The notes below the pieces were generated by a model, which was given only the letters and a program-made list of their open reading frames with translations, was not told the origin of the DNA and searched no databases. From Pipra filicauda (Eukaryota > Chordata > Aves > Passeriformes > Pipridae): 64,000 nucleotides of DNA. Location of the stretch: positions 1,116,001 through 1,180,000 of the forward strand of contig NW_024104140.1 in NCBI RefSeq assembly GCF_003945595.2. Reading direction: 5' to 3'. This document shows positions 27,701 to 42,700 of the stretch, one piece after another. The first letter of the stretch is position 1, and every line of letters begins with the position of its first letter. A program made the position numbers and the translations under genes.

Positions 27701-30700
27701 ACAATCTCTCATTCTACCCCTAGGAGTTGTGAAAATAATATAGTTTTGAAGAAATTACATTTTATGATGACAAGCTTTACTTAACATACAGAAGTACTGA
27801 CAGAACATTCATCAGTGAATTATGGAGATGGGAGCTCACACTCCATTGCATAAAGTCATTCATCAAGGCTTCAGTGCAGCACAAATTCTGAGTGGGCTGG
27901 TCCTGGCATCCTGGTTGAATTCCACTGACACTAACAAAAAAGGACTAAGTTCTAAAAGTACTGTCTTTCCATGTCTAATGTTCAAGTGTGCAACAATGGT
28001 AATTGGCCAAAATAACCAAAAGACATATTGCAATGAAACACCTATCTCTAAGAATAGGAACTGTGTTAGAAAAATGATAACCATTGGCTGGTAATTGTGA
28101 GTTTACAGATGATTTTCCTTTGTGTGACTTACTATTTATCCTTATGAACAGATGCACAATCTTAACTGGATTAAGAACTGCAAAAGATTAAAAGCAAAAT
28201 CAAACAGAGGTATTTATGAAAGAAATATCAGAAAGAGATAAAATGTATTTGTTGACACACTTAACTGAGGATTTTAGATTATTTCAGAAAAATTTATGGC
28301 ATTACTACATACAATTCATATCAGGTAACCTGATTATGTACTTTAAAAAATAATGCTAAATTAGTGACACAGGGAAGGTTAATCTTAGAACAATAAAATT
28401 GTAGTTAAAATTGTTTGTTTATTGGGCCACAACCAATAACATCAAATCTTCAAAAGTGTATATTCTAAATGTAGTAGCCTTGTTCTTCCTTCTGTGCACG
28501 TCTGAAGTTCATAAATTCTGTGAATTAAAAATCTTAAGCCTAATGCCTGCATTATTTAAAATGCCCTCAGGCCTCAATTAGTCTGTAATTTACCTTGATA
28601 TCATAGTGACCAGGTGTGTGCTTAAAAAGCATTCATTTGGTTGCTATTTAATAGGAAAGATGGGCACACTGAAAGTAATCATCCACTCTTTTTAAATCCT
28701 GTCTGCACTCCACCTAACATTCCTTCTGTACCCGTGGCAAGTGTCCAGTGCAGCTTGAAATGATGTATATGTGGGGAAAGACATATTACTGGTGTTTTTT
28801 AAATGAAAAAAATCTTATGTAGTCTCTGCTGCAGGAGAAACTCCGAGATCTGCAAAGTTCGGTGCACATTTATGTATTCAAAACTGAGTAAAATAAAATC
28901 TCCTTCACTGTGCATCCCTCTATCTGTTTCCCACTACAAACACAGAACCAATGGAAAAGCACTTACCAAAGACACAGAATAGCTGCCGTAGTTCCACAAC
29001 AGTTTTTCTATCAGCACTCAGTAGCACAGTACCTCAGGAGCACAGCTTTCTAGAAGAGTAGATTAGAAATTGTATCATGATCCAGTCTGGGTCTTTCCAA
29101 TTCGTTATCAGTCCAAGGGTGTTTACAGTGAGATAACATAAATAAATAGTAGTACTGGAGAAATCTTTGTCCTGTAGTGGGTAATCACAGGTAAAAGATA
29201 AAGTTTTAATCATTATACATTACAGGCGCTACTGGTAGTCTCTGACTTCTTATTCACCCCTACTATTCAGCTTTAATAAAACCAGTTGTACTATGTAGAC
29301 CTCAAACAGAAATGCAGTGCTGACTTATCTTTTAACAGTTTCACGAATTTTGAATGCTTACTTCAGTTGGCTGAAAAATTACTCCAGTGTGTTAAATGAG
29401 ATTAAGGCAGGTGGTGCTTAGAACTGTCCTTAGACTCAGTAGTCCATGATCATGAATTAAGTCCTTTGAAAAAGGATTTTTATTAAAATAAACCATGGAG
29501 GGGGCTTAGCTAATAAATCTTACATTTAGGAAGACTTTACATGGCATCAACTGACATTGAATGTAAAATGTCTGACTTTTTCTGCCTCATAAACAGAACT
29601 GCCAGTTGTTTCATCCCTAAACAGCCAGAACTGTGGAACCGAAGCCTGCATAATGATGAGTATGAACATTGCTACTCATATTTGTAAATCTTAGAGGCAA
29701 ATTGAATGTAGCAAGGATAGTCTCTCTTTACAGAAAATAAAGATGTGATCATGAAGGAGTCATAATAACAGAAGCATGAAATGAAAACAGTTAAGTCAAG
29801 TATGTACCCCGGAGGCTCATTGCTGAAGGTGCAGTAGGAGGCTGTGTGCTTGAATTAGAATGCTGCATGTGTACAGAGAACAGTTCTGCCGCTGCTTGGA
29901 AAGAAAAGTCCACTGCCTGCTTTCCCAGGCAATGCCAAAAGGAGTTATGTGCTTGAAGCAAGCTAGTTTTAGTATTTGATCATAATTTCTCTTCCTCGTG
30001 TGTCTGAAAAGTCACCCTTCAGTCTTAATTATGGATTTAGTTACCCTATCCCTTCCTTTCAAAACTTTTGCATATAGGTGACATTATTTGGAGTTCCATC
30101 ATCAAGAACAACATAAAACCACAATGAATACTTTACTTGTAGCCAATTTATGCTGAAGGAAATCGTTTTCATACATCAAATTTCATCAGAAAGGTGTTCT
30201 CTAGCAGCCCAGCTCACGTACCATGACAGAACCTTTCTTTCAGTCACTTGCAGAGCCTTTAAATTTGTAGTGAAGAAGCAGCCAAAAAGCATTTTCTGCT
30301 TCTGGATTCATCTTACCATTATTTATTAGTTCCCTTTACAAAAGAATGTGAACGTAACATCTCAACAAGGGATGACAGGGTGTCACAACACTGAATTGTC
30401 CATGCCTAGGTGATCTCATTGCCTATGCTCGCATGTCTAGAGAGGCCAGATATTAAAATAGCTTATGCCTTTGCCTAAATTGCTTCTGTAGCCTGTTCCC
30501 TCTTTTACCTCTTGAATTTGTTTTAAAGGAGGAGGAGGATGGCATAGGGGGGAGAAGAGATGCAACAGTCTAACCACATTTTCCGAGGCTAACTCACCTC
30601 AGCACAGGAAGCTGTTGGTGCTTTGTCTGCCTCTCTCTCTCTCTCTTTCCCCCACACACAGCACGTTCATTGCTGAAAGAAGGACTATGCTCACAAAAGC

Positions 30701-33700
30701 AGGCTGGGTAAGAAATGGAAAATTATAGGCCATGATTAGCATCGGCTTGAAAACATCCATTGTTTGCTCACACTGCTGTGCCTGTGAATTTTAGCCAGAT
30801 CACAGCAAGGATTTTGTGAGTTGCTTTGAAAGGTGAAGCTCAAACAATGCTGATTTCAAAGAGGAAAGAAGCTTATTAAGATGCTGTATAAATCAAAGTC
30901 AGTTCTATTTTTATGTTTTTTAAAAAATAAAAAGATTCAGCTGGATGCGCAGCCTCCTGGCTGGCCTGTAGAAGAGGCAGTGATTTCCAGTAAATAACAG
31001 ACGATGCATTCTCCATTTTTGAAGCCAGTTCGTTCCTAAACCACAAAGATTCATGCCCGTCCTTCTTTTTGCGCACGTACCGCGCTGACTGGTCGTGTGG
31101 ATGGATTAACTGTGACAAGCTGTGACATCAGCAAGGGCTGGGTGTTGCCTGGCTGTGTGGTTTTGTAATGAATCCTCCCACTGCTGCTGGGCTGACTCAT
31201 TCACGTTATAGGGTGAGTGAATTACGGGTAGTGTGAGCCAGCACAGACCGAAGTCTTCGGCGTTGCACTTCCGTGCAGAAGCTGTGCCGTAATCGTAAAG
31301 CAAGCAGGTTTTCAGTCCCTGCTTACACAAATGTTACAGCTGAGGAGCCAATGCAGAAAAATATTAAAGCTAGTAAATGAACACAGAAGTGTTAAAATAT
31401 GCCCATTCTTTAGTGTGAGTGCAGTAACTAGTCTTTGGCCTTTGAAAAAGCCTCTGAATTAGGTTTCTGGTTGGCAAAGCGTGTGTAAAAAGCACAGGCT
31501 GTGTTTTGCCTGGGGACCACCGGGGAGGAAGAATCAGTCTTCATTGGCCTGCAAAAGATCAAGTGATCATGGTTATTTTGGGGTGTGGGGATTTCACAGA
31601 TAGGAGCAGATTTACTTTACCTGATCATAGGAAGCAAGAGCGAGTGGAGCAAGAATGTGGTAGAAGCAACTCTAGTGTGAATGTGTACTAACTGTATTGT
31701 TAGTTTCCACTCAATTCAGAAGGGGGAAGTGTTTTTTATTAATAACTCAGGAGCTTACTGATTTCTTAGTTATTTATTAATGATCTTGTGCTTAAACCTG
31801 AAATACCAGACAAGTAGGATCTTTGGTTGACATTGAGGAGTCCTGGTGAGAACTGCCAAGAATTCAGCCTCTGGAAAGGTGAATGCTAGTAAGGGTTATT
31901 CTGCCCTCCATATACTCCACATTTCCATAGTGCTCACAGTCCCTTAGGAATCTTCTTTTAAGGTTCAGAGGTTTTTAAAGTACTCAGCAGAACAAGAAAC
32001 TTATGTAGACAATTGGTGGGTTTGGAGCAAACAAGGTCTTTTTAACAGCATGGACTTTAAACTGGCTTCATTTCATTACTCACATCTGCAAAAAAACCCC
32101 AAGGAGGTAGGATCCTTTTGTGTTATAAGAGGTACTTGGAGGACAACAAGTTGCCGTCTTGGAAAAAATAAACTTGTTGACATTTTCTGTCCAGAGGTTT
32201 TGACCTTCGTTTTGTAGATGCTTATGTGCTTCCCTGTCCATTCAACAGCCTATTCTCCTGGCTAAAAAATGAGATGGGTACTTCTGAAGACGGTTCCTTC
32301 TGGAGAACCTAGGAGCAGCAAGAATTTGAACTGACATAGATAATTATTGTTGTGGGAACGTTTGGGAAGTTTACTGTTGTTTGTTTCCAGTGAGCATTTT
32401 GGCTTTGGAGCTTCTCTCCAGCTTAGGTGAGCACTCGTGCCTGTTCTGGATTCTAGAAAGGTGGTAAGCAAATCCTTGGGACACTGTATCCAAGGATGCT
32501 GCCAATAGTAGTCACTTACTGCAAGAACTTCATTTAGTCTTGAGAGGGGGAATTAAATTATCATGCATATTTACACTCAGCAGAACAACAGTGACTGTGT
32601 TACCATTGGTCCACATCCTGGACCTGGACACCATGGACAAGGGAGTGTATGTTTGCAGGAACCCCCTTACAGGGGCGGACAAAAGTGGTCTAAGCATCTC
32701 TGTTGAATGAATAGTGGTTTGTAATATGATCTCTGTCTCAGACACCATAGCAGGGTAGTATCTTAGGCTGCACTTTCACTACTCTAAGAAAACCTTCTGT
32801 GGAGCAGGGTCTTTTTTAAGCCACTTTTTTAGGTGGCTCCCTCATGGAGTCCACCTTCCAAGTCTGAGGTTTGGCCAATAGCCTGCTGAAAAATTTTACT
32901 TACTCTGCAGGTGCCAGTTGCACCTCTCCCCTGCCAGTGCCAGTTTTTCTGTCTCTATTTCTTGGCTACGTTTGCAACTAGACCATCAGTCTTTCCAAGC
33001 AGAAGCTCCCAAAAGAGGATGTAAGGAATCTCTGTTGCTGTGGGAGTGGTGTTAGCCAGCCACTATGGCCTGTCTACCAGAAGAGAGGCTGTTCTCAAAC
33101 ACTGTTGAAAGCAAGCTAGATTATGTTAGCTTTTGATGTGCGTGGTAACTGTGTTCACCTGAAATACAAAAAGGAGACCACACCAGCTGAGTGAGATTGT
33201 CAGGATGAGAAAGGTACTGCTGCAATATATAGGTCTTTCCTGATCATTTCAATCCTAGGCTGTCTTCAACAGAACAGCTCTGTTGAGAGTAACCCTGCAT
33301 GTTACCTTTCAGTTCCTAAAGAGGCTGTGATCTACTGACGGGGGTCAGCCACAGGCTTCAATCCCAGGAAATTTTGTTCAGTACATTATAATAAAGGTAT
33401 AGTATAAAGTTAGCCTGACGTTGTCAGAGATTCAGTACTTGACTGAAGATCACCTGGAATGGAAACACTCCCTGCCTGTGTTTTTCTTGCTCTCTTCTCT
33501 GTAGATAAGATATTTGGTTCAATGTCTGTGTGTGCACTTGTTTTCCAGGGCATGCAAGTCTACCTCTGGACAGGATGAATCCAGGGTAGAAGAGAAGCAG
33601 CAGATGCTGGGTACAGAGGGGGAGTTATAGCTGTAGGCTAAGGAGTAATATCCACAGCTGTGCTAACTGGAGCAGATCCTGCTGCCATGGAAGGTGTTGA

Positions 33701-36700
33701 CAGCTAAAGATAGCTTACCCCTGCCCTCCCAAGAAATTAAGTTTGTGAATGGGAATAGGCTGAAAGTGGCATACGTAAGAAGCACAACGTGATTATCTTA
33801 CAACAGTTCGGCATTGCAAACTATGCCTCTGAAAAGAAAATACTGGAAAAACCATACTGCAGTAATAGGAGGCAGTGAAAAGCTGTTAACATGGGCCTGT
33901 AGCCTTTAATTCAGCAAGGACTGCCCACAAAGCAAGCCTTTCCAAGGAAGAGAGAAGAAGATTTTGTGACAACCAGTGGACAGCACTCTGTACTCATCAC
34001 TGCTCTTCGTATTCACACCATCACTGTTGCTCCCAAGAGGTAGCACATACAAATGTGTCTGGAACTGAGACCATGCAAGGACTGGGAAGACAACTCACCA
34101 GCAGGCAGAAGTATCTGGAGTTTAGCAGCCTCAGACCTGGTGCTTGTGAGAGCATTGGTGCCAGGATGCCAATAAATGTGCTTTAGTGTCGTTTGTAATG
34201 ACTGATGATGAAAAAGGTCCATCTGGCAAGTCTCACAGAAAAATCTCAAATGAGGAACAGTTGAAAATTGTTGAAAGTTGAAACACAGGACAGTGTTTGC
34301 TGCTTCACGTCCAAAAAACCCAACAGCAAACAATGAACAATCCCAATCTGACAAGCACTCAAATGAAATTACAGGTACATAGCCTTCTGCGTGTTTGTAA
34401 ATGAAGACAGTGATGTCTAGAAACCATGACATAAGGACAGAGAGGTTGGAAGAAGAGCAGGCAAAAAAAAGACTCTAAAAATCTGTGAGCTTGCAACCAA
34501 GGGCCCTTTGGTATGCAATGGTGCACCAGCAGGTTACAGAATCACAGAATATGCTGAGTTGGAAGGGACCCACAAGGATCATTGAGTCCGACCCTTAGCC
34601 CTGCACAGGACCATCCCTGACAGTCACACGGCATGGCAACGTCAAATGAATTTACCCTGGGTCAGGGATCTGCCTTGTCACATGCCTCTAACAGTTTTGA
34701 TCTGGTCTTCAGTGTTCTAAAATTGTCTTTATATCGCTCCTGGTAACAGCCTGACAGTTGAGCCAAGCTGTGCCCCAAGTGCAACAGTCAGCATGGCTTC
34801 CAGCCGCTGTGTGGCAGGGAAATTCTAGCAATACTATATCTGTTATAAAAAACCCATCCATCTCACATCAGAAATGTAGTATGGGTAAGGATAAGATCAA
34901 AATTTGAGGAAGGGTCAATCCTATCAGCCCAGTTTTATTAATGGGAGCATACTGTCTTGTCCATTTGCAAGGCAAAAGAGATTCATACAAAATGACAGAT
35001 CAGCCAAAGGACATAAGAAGTCCTACACTTACACACATAAGATAAGACATGTACCATCTCATGTACCATCACTTCAGTCATGGTTGGCAGTGGCATTCTG
35101 TTTTAAATGTTTTACTTAATTGATAGAGTAGGAAAAATGTAGATATGCTGGGATCTTAAGTGTACGTATATCAGATGGAAAGTTTTATTTATCCATAGAT
35201 TTTTCACACAGTACTGGAGTCAGGAAGACCCTAGTTCTTTTGCTATTATCTAAATGGCGTTATTAAGTTTTTACAAGACCACGTAGTTAATCATTGTTAT
35301 GCACACTGACTGTAAGTGTGCATGTAAGCAAATATTTCAATAGAACACAGGGTACAACTGGAAATAGTTAATGGATCTGAGGGAGCTTAGCTAGCTTTTG
35401 CAAGAAAATATTTGTCTCTGAACTTTGGAATAGGACTGTCAAGACTTTTTTTAAAATATCTGTCTAAGCCAAAAAAACCCCTATTTTCAGATGGTCATTC
35501 TGTAGTTCAACAGTGATTTCTAAAATACTTTTATGGATACTAAAGCAAATATCTTTCTGCTATTTACTTCTTTTACAGCTGCACCATTTGGGCAGGGACT
35601 GTAAGCCCATCAGTGGCTGCATACATAACAATTTCTGTCATGACCATTTCTGTTATACTTTAAAAGAGAAAAGCCTGCTTTAGGTCTTCGGTAAAAGAGT
35701 GTGACCTGCTGGGGCTAGGATTGTGTGCTTTGATACAGGATATATGGAGCTGGTACAGTGGGTATGGCTTATGTTACATTTATTTTGCCTGTCCTGTTTT
35801 CCTCTTCTAGATCACGGAGATTTTTTCTCTTCAGATTGCACAGATACTTTATTTATTCTCTATGCAATTCTGTCAGCCCTTCTTAATTCTCTGGGCATTT
35901 GTGGTTGCTATTACAGTTTCTTTACTGAAACCTTTCCCTGGCAAGAAAGCGCAGAGGAAGAGCCTCAATCAAAGAGGCTTAGAAACACGGGAAGGCACAG
36001 AAAGAAACAATTTATGAATCTCAGCACAGAGCCCAGCATTGCTTTAAGCTCTGTTGATGGCCCCATTCTCACATCTCATCCTGATCAGTTGCAAGAGCTG
36101 TAGGTGATTGTCTCTCCCCATTCCCCCATACCTAAAACATTGTGTCTGCAGTTCACTTGTACAACTTTCCACCCAAGCAGAGGCAAGGTGCCTGGGAAAG
36201 AGCAGGCAAGACTGCAGGACAAATGGTCAGGCTGCACTATACCAGAAAAATTAGGTGTACTGCTTTGGCATGGCTGGAGAAATCAGCTTAGAGAGGTGTT
36301 GCCAAGACCCTGCTCAGTGCTGCTGTGTGACCAAGGCAGGACTGATGTCAAGGGTGCTTACAGAGCCTTTTGGGAATTTAAAGCAAATCTTCAAATGTAT
36401 CACAGATAAATTGCAAATGCCGGTTTTCGTCTCCTGGGTAAAAGAATTCCAGAGTCCAAATTTTACTACCAGTGCTCCCACAAGATTCCCTGACACAAAG
36501 GGTTTCATCATGGGGCTGCTTCTGAGTCTTTGAATGCATTTATTCAAAGCTGGATAAAAGCATTGCAGCCTGAGAATAACTAAGCAAATGGTTACAATGA
36601 AATAAAAATTACAGACATTGTGTGCATACATTCAGCATTCTTTGAAAGATATAAAGTTATTTTTCAGCTGGACCTAAACCCATAAGAAGTGCCACTAAGA

Positions 36701-39700
36701 AAGTTATATTATATTTTGCAAATTAAGAGAACATTAAGAAAGACTCATATGGGACGGAAGGTGATCAAGGCCTAGCAGTAGGTCATCTGATGGGAACTGA
36801 AAAAACAGTTTAGCAAAAAAAAAACAACAACCTATGTAGATTTCATTTCAGCAAAGAGTTAGAAATCTTAATATTTTGTTTAAAAAACAAAATTCAGCAA
36901 GCAGGATCATTATATTGCTTCTGTTGCTGCTGCTGGAATAGGAAAAGAGCATGGATTGGTGAAAAAACAAGACTTGCTTGTGGTGAACACCCATGACTTT
37001 AGAGGAAGGAAGTTTGTGTACAATTTCAAGAACCCTGGTTACATATCAGTTTTGAGAAGGAAGCCATCTGACCCATTATCTACTACCAGTTGCTACCTGT
37101 GCTGTAATTTACATTTGTAATTTTTATTACCTGTATTCTTCAGAATGATGAATGGCAGACTTTACTACAATTTTACTGCCTTGGACAACCTTATGGATCT
37201 CCTGTGGGAAAACAAGCTAATTCCAGGTAAGGGCAGCTCCCTGCCTTCACAGCTTGGTACATCTGTATATCTTTGCCCACATTGTACAGTTATTACAAAA
37301 TTATTAGAGAGTTTTTCCAAAGCTAGTTTTGATAAATATTCATTATTTGCCTACTTTCCTTTACCTCTTGTCCATGCAAATGGAAACAGTGTCAGCAAAA
37401 CAATACTACAGCAATTAAAACAATACAAATGGTTTTACATTGCTTTCAAACGGCAGTTTCAGATGTATGAATTCGGAAATGAGAGCTCTTGAAGAGGAGA
37501 AAACTTTGTACCTGTTGACGTGTACCTAAAAGGGCCAGAGAATCAGATACTCAAGGTATAACCTCCCGTGGATTTCTGCAAGCATCCACCGTTTAAAGTT
37601 TTCTCTGAGCCCTGCATTTGTGCTGGCAATTATTAGTATTGATTACTACAGTCATTGACAAGTAACAAATGTGAACAACCTCAAATCTAATATACTTCTG
37701 GTGGTAACATGGAAAAACAGGAAAGAAAGCCCATTTAATGATGCTTCATTAACAAGTTTGTTTCAGATAATGTGATAGCCCCTTCATTGACCAAAATGAG
37801 ATACCGTTCACAGAAAAAGGAGACCCAATTCCTTATGTCTTTTTTAGGATTTGAATTGATGGGGAATCCAACAAGATATTTTTTAGATTTTGAAGATAAA
37901 GAACAGGTAGTAAGATGGAGAAACTTAATCACAGTTCTGGCCAGCAGATACATAGGTAAGTTTAAAACAAAAAAAAAAAGCTCTGCTATTTATACTGTTG
38001 TAATCCTTTGTAGCTACTTCAAAAAGTTCTCTGTGTGTTGTGTTCAATTTTAAGACCCTGGATTTCAGCACAGAACTGAAAAAAAAAAAAAAGCCAGATC
38101 AGACCATGTAATAGTAGTCCCTTTTTTTGCCGATCCGTTCAGAATGAAGGGTGTGCTCTGGGTAGTATATTTGGCCTGCCTCTAAGAACTGACTTGTAAC
38201 TTAGTTATATTGCTGTGGTTGTAAACCACCCAGCTTGCACTGGGACAGAATAACCTGAATGCTTCTTGCATGTCAACTTCAAATATTTCTAATGAGACAG
38301 AAGCCTCAACCTGAATTAAAGGTAGATGAGTAACCTAGCCACAAGGCTGGAATTCAGCTCCTTCTCACCTTTCATCTTTTTTGAATATTGCTGCATTTCA
38401 TCAAAAATGAGAGATCATTTTGAAACTACCAAATCACATTTCCCTCATTATTTTCAATATTTTAAATATGAAAATATTGTTTTTAATATTATTAAATAAT
38501 ATTAAATAATATTATTTTTAATAATGAGGGAAATTATGTAGTTGTGGTTCTGGGTGCTGAACCTCACCTGCAGCCATAATTGATAAGATTGTCTGGATCA
38601 ATGTCTGGATCATATTGTCCAAATATGCCATTCACTGATACATGAGGCCTCTCCTACAGATAGGTATGGATTGGAGCATGTTGCTAAATGGAATTTTGAA
38701 ACATGGAATGAACCAGACCACCATGACTTTGACAATGTGTCTATGACAGTGAAAGGTAAGCATGGTTTGGAGCACTTAAGAGTATGGTAAAGTTAGACAG
38801 GTATGTGGGGTGAGTGGAGGGCAAACAATGAGATAGGAGATATGCTGGCAAAGAAGTAAGGTAAACAGGAGTGGTAAGGAATGTGACAGGTACCCCTACA
38901 CTTAGTCTACTAAGGTCGTGTTACTGACTACACTTTATTCCCTGCCTGCACATCAATATACATACGGGGATAGTGGGACAGGGAAAATGAAACAGGAGTT
39001 ACACTAAGACGCAGTTCATTGGTTGGATATAAGGTACTGTTATTGGGAATAAAGGTTGAAGGGTGGAGTGGAGGAAAACTCTCCATTGACAGCTGTGTGT
39101 TTTAGGACCCTGTCCATACAAGACCTTTGGAATAACCTTTTGAATGCAGCTGGGGTTTTGATATCTCTTCATGTTGTCAATGCATAGGAAAGGATAGCCC
39201 CAGTTTTTGAGGTCTTGCCAATAAATCAAATAATAGAGTTGTAACATCTCTTTGTAGTTTTAGATCCAGTTTCTGCTTTAAGTTGTCATTTTTGATATAT
39301 GCTTCTGCTTGGACCTTAGGGTTTCTCAACTATTACGATGCTTGCTCAGAAGGATTAAGAGCAGCCAGTCCTCTTCTGAAATTTGGAGGGCCTGGGGATT
39401 CATTCCACCCCTTACCCAAGTCACCCATATGCTGGAGTCTTCTGTGTCATTGCTACAATGGGACCAACTTCTTCACAGGGGAGACTGGTGTAAGGCTGGA
39501 CTACATCTCTCTCCATAAGAAGGTTAGTACAAGATTTCAGTTTAAAGCAAATTTTTCAATCAGTTAAATAAAAGTTACATTTTATTCTGATTTATGAAGT
39601 TGATGATGGTGAACGTGAGTGTCCAGCCTATAGCAGGAAGCATGGCTACCTGTTCTTACAAAATTTTCAAGATGTTCAGCTACCAGACTTCACTCAAAAC

Positions 39701-42700
39701 AAATTTGCCTTTGCCTAATTCCCGTGGGGAAATGACTCCTCTATTTCTTTTTCATTTTGTATTCTAGGAGGAGCTCACGCAAACAGCACATACTGTGGTG
39801 GATAAGATAAAAATACTAATATTGTCTGGTCCACAGTTCCTCTTGAACTGGGGAACATGTTTTCAGAATATGTTTATGTCTGTAGGTTATGTCTGTTTAC
39901 TACTGTTAGCTCCCTTTCACTAAGCAGATATGAAATATTGTTGCAGGGAGGTGGGAGTTCTCTCTACATCTTGCAACAAGAAGTAGAAGCAGTTCAACAA
40001 ATTCAGAAGCTGTTTCCAAGTTTTTCTTCTGTTGCCATATACAATGATGAAGCAGATCCAATGGTTGGATGGTCCATTCCACAACTCTGGCGAGCTGATG
40101 TGACTTATGCAGCTATGGTTGTAAAGGTAACAGTTCATTGGCAGTGTTGTCACAGTAATGACTCCTGATGTGTTAATGCCATTGCAAAAGAAGACTTGCA
40201 GTTAGTTTTTAAGCAGCTACTCAAACTATTAGATCCTAAAAAAGGAGAGCTTCCTACTGATACACTTTGGGTTTCCCCGAATAGTCTGTTTTTAGCAGCT
40301 TGGTTTAATTTGTATTAGTTTTCTTCATCTTTCCTTAAAAAAAACAAAACCAACCCAAAACCAAACTGAGAAGTAGTCAGAGAAGTGCTAGAGACCTGAG
40401 CTGGAGAATGTGTGAGGTACTGTATACAGTCACCCCGTTAGATCCACCTGGTAAGACCATACCCACACATGCTGTCTCCGTGATGTAATATTGCTGCTCT
40501 GATCTCACTACTGCTAGCTGTCACCTCACATGTGAGACATTATTTCCCAGCTCCTTCGTAAGTTTATCTCATCAAGAGACATCAGGAATAATTAAGAAGT
40601 CCCTTGAGCTCTCAGCATAAGCCCATTCTTTGGTTTTGGATAATGACTGTACACGTGGGTCTTATTAATTACTGATAGTAATTACTGATAGTAATTACTG
40701 ATAATGCTCAGAAAAGCAGCAGAAGGAGAGAATTCTCAACATTCCTCCTTCTGCAGTAATTTTACCTTGGCCCCAGAACAAGCTCAGCTCTTCCCCTGTA
40801 TAGCAATAGTTTCCAGTGCAGGCCTGGTGCTTTGTGAGCCATGACCTTATACAGCATAAAGAGTCCAAGTGCTCCTGTGCAAAGCAGTAATTCCCAAACA
40901 CAGGAGTGTGTATGTCACCCAGAAAAAAGAAACATCAGCAGCTCCTGTGGAGGCAAAGGCTCCCAGTTCCTTTAGAATGCATACACACTTAGCAATCTTC
41001 TGTAAGGCAACAAGTTATTGACTACATTGCAGAGAGTTTGTGAGGACAAAAGTGTTTATAATGACATGGTGATTTGAAGGGGGAAAAAAAGGCACACCCA
41101 GTGGAAAGTTAACACTTGGGTGTGTAGAAGCTGAAGCCTCGTGTTCCTTCAGGGACACAATTGTGAGACTGTTCAGTTGTCAGCCTTCTGAAGTTCTGTT
41201 TGATTCTGATACTTGGGCACAATTTGGTTAAACAGAGAGGTTGGGAATTCTGACATTTTGCAGGAAAGCAGCACAGCAACCAGTGAAATACTGTAAGAAC
41301 TAATTCCAAGTTAGCACCAAGTGGGAAGAATGACTCACTGAGAAACAGAATCCAGAACCAGTACCCCAGCCACTGGTATAGTGGGTACAAAGTAATTCCA
41401 GATTTGGAGGACCATTTAGATTTAATCTAAAATCCAGATTCCTAAGTAAGTATTCAAGACAGAGGAGCATCAATTGTACTGCAGTAGACAAGGAAATGTA
41501 TTAGTTATTGATGCAGAGTACCAGTAATAATTATTTCAGAGACTTATTACAGGCAAAACTATGTAGACACTTCAGATAACTATATAAACACTTCAGATTT
41601 TGCAGTGATTAATATATCACCTTGATGCCTTAAGCCCCTAATGTTTTTTATTTTTCTAATATTTGTAAGACTTGTAAGTTTTATAAGTAGTGGAAGTAGA
41701 TTTTAAAAGCAGCAACCCCCCCCCCCTTTGTCCCTTGTCCCTTTCCCTTTCTCTAGCACCCTTGTTTACACATTCCTTAACCCTCTTACCCCATTCTGTG
41801 CTCCCTGTATCAATCCTACTCCTGAATATAGCAGAAATGTTTAGTCTTTTGTCAAGGCAAGGCCTAGATTGTTGGCAGAACAGCATATCAGGGCCTAAAC
41901 CACAGAATACGGTCAAGAATTAGGTAACTATGTACCCTTTGTGCTCTGATGAAGAGGAAGGTGGGATGAACACGGGGTCCCAAAACCCCCAGACCCATTT
42001 CTCAGGGGGTGGACCCCGGGGCAGACCAGAGTAAAGGCCACAGCGTGGACACATCTGGGATTGGATGGATGGTATTATAAAATGTAACATCTCAGGCAGG
42101 GCTGGGGGGTGCGTCTTGTAACATCTTAGCCTTGGCAAAATAAACCCTTTCTTATCTCACCCCTAATTAACTGCTCTGGAGATTTTTTCAGCACCAAAAT
42201 TCCACGGCAACAACCTAAAGTATAGTTTCTCCAAGAGCTGTGATGAGCAGTTTTGTTCTTCAAACTTTTCTAAAAGGCAGTTCTTTTCAGTACGCTGTAA
42301 AGACAAAAAATATACGGGCACTGTGTGTTGGATTTTCTCCAGGGTGAAGGTCCATTTTCTCTCTGACTTTGCAGGTCATCATCCAGCACCAAAACCTGCT
42401 CATTTCTAAAGCCAACAACACCATCAACTACACATTGCTGAGTAATGACAATGCCTTCTTGAGCTACTACCCCCATTACTTCACACAGCGGACTCTGACA
42501 GCACGTTTTCAGATGAACAACACAAAGCCACCTCATGTCCAGATGGTGCGGAAACCAGTGCTGACTGTCATGGGCTTGCTGGCACTGCTAGGTATGGTAA
42601 CCACTGATTAAAGAGCACATCTTACCTAGAAGCTTCCTGCCTAAGGGAGATTGTTCCAGCTATCTCACCATTCATAAAAGTAGGATTTCTCCCACCCTTT

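Larger units (their letters stand above)
40127..42374 (+). other. IDUA: IDUA intron 7
   Basis: About 2.2 kb. It holds a 13-base tandem repeat (40666-40704) and an LTR-like insertion in its 3' part. Confidence 0.85.

Noticed and set aside
34013..34432. 139-codon open frame on - beside a CR1 fragment
   Set aside because: It does not match CR1 proteins or any other family I know, so it is probably a chance frame.
38438..38534. The hairpin as a microRNA gene
   Set aside because: The stems are short, extremely AT-rich and nested rather than forming one long arm pair. Nothing supports processing.
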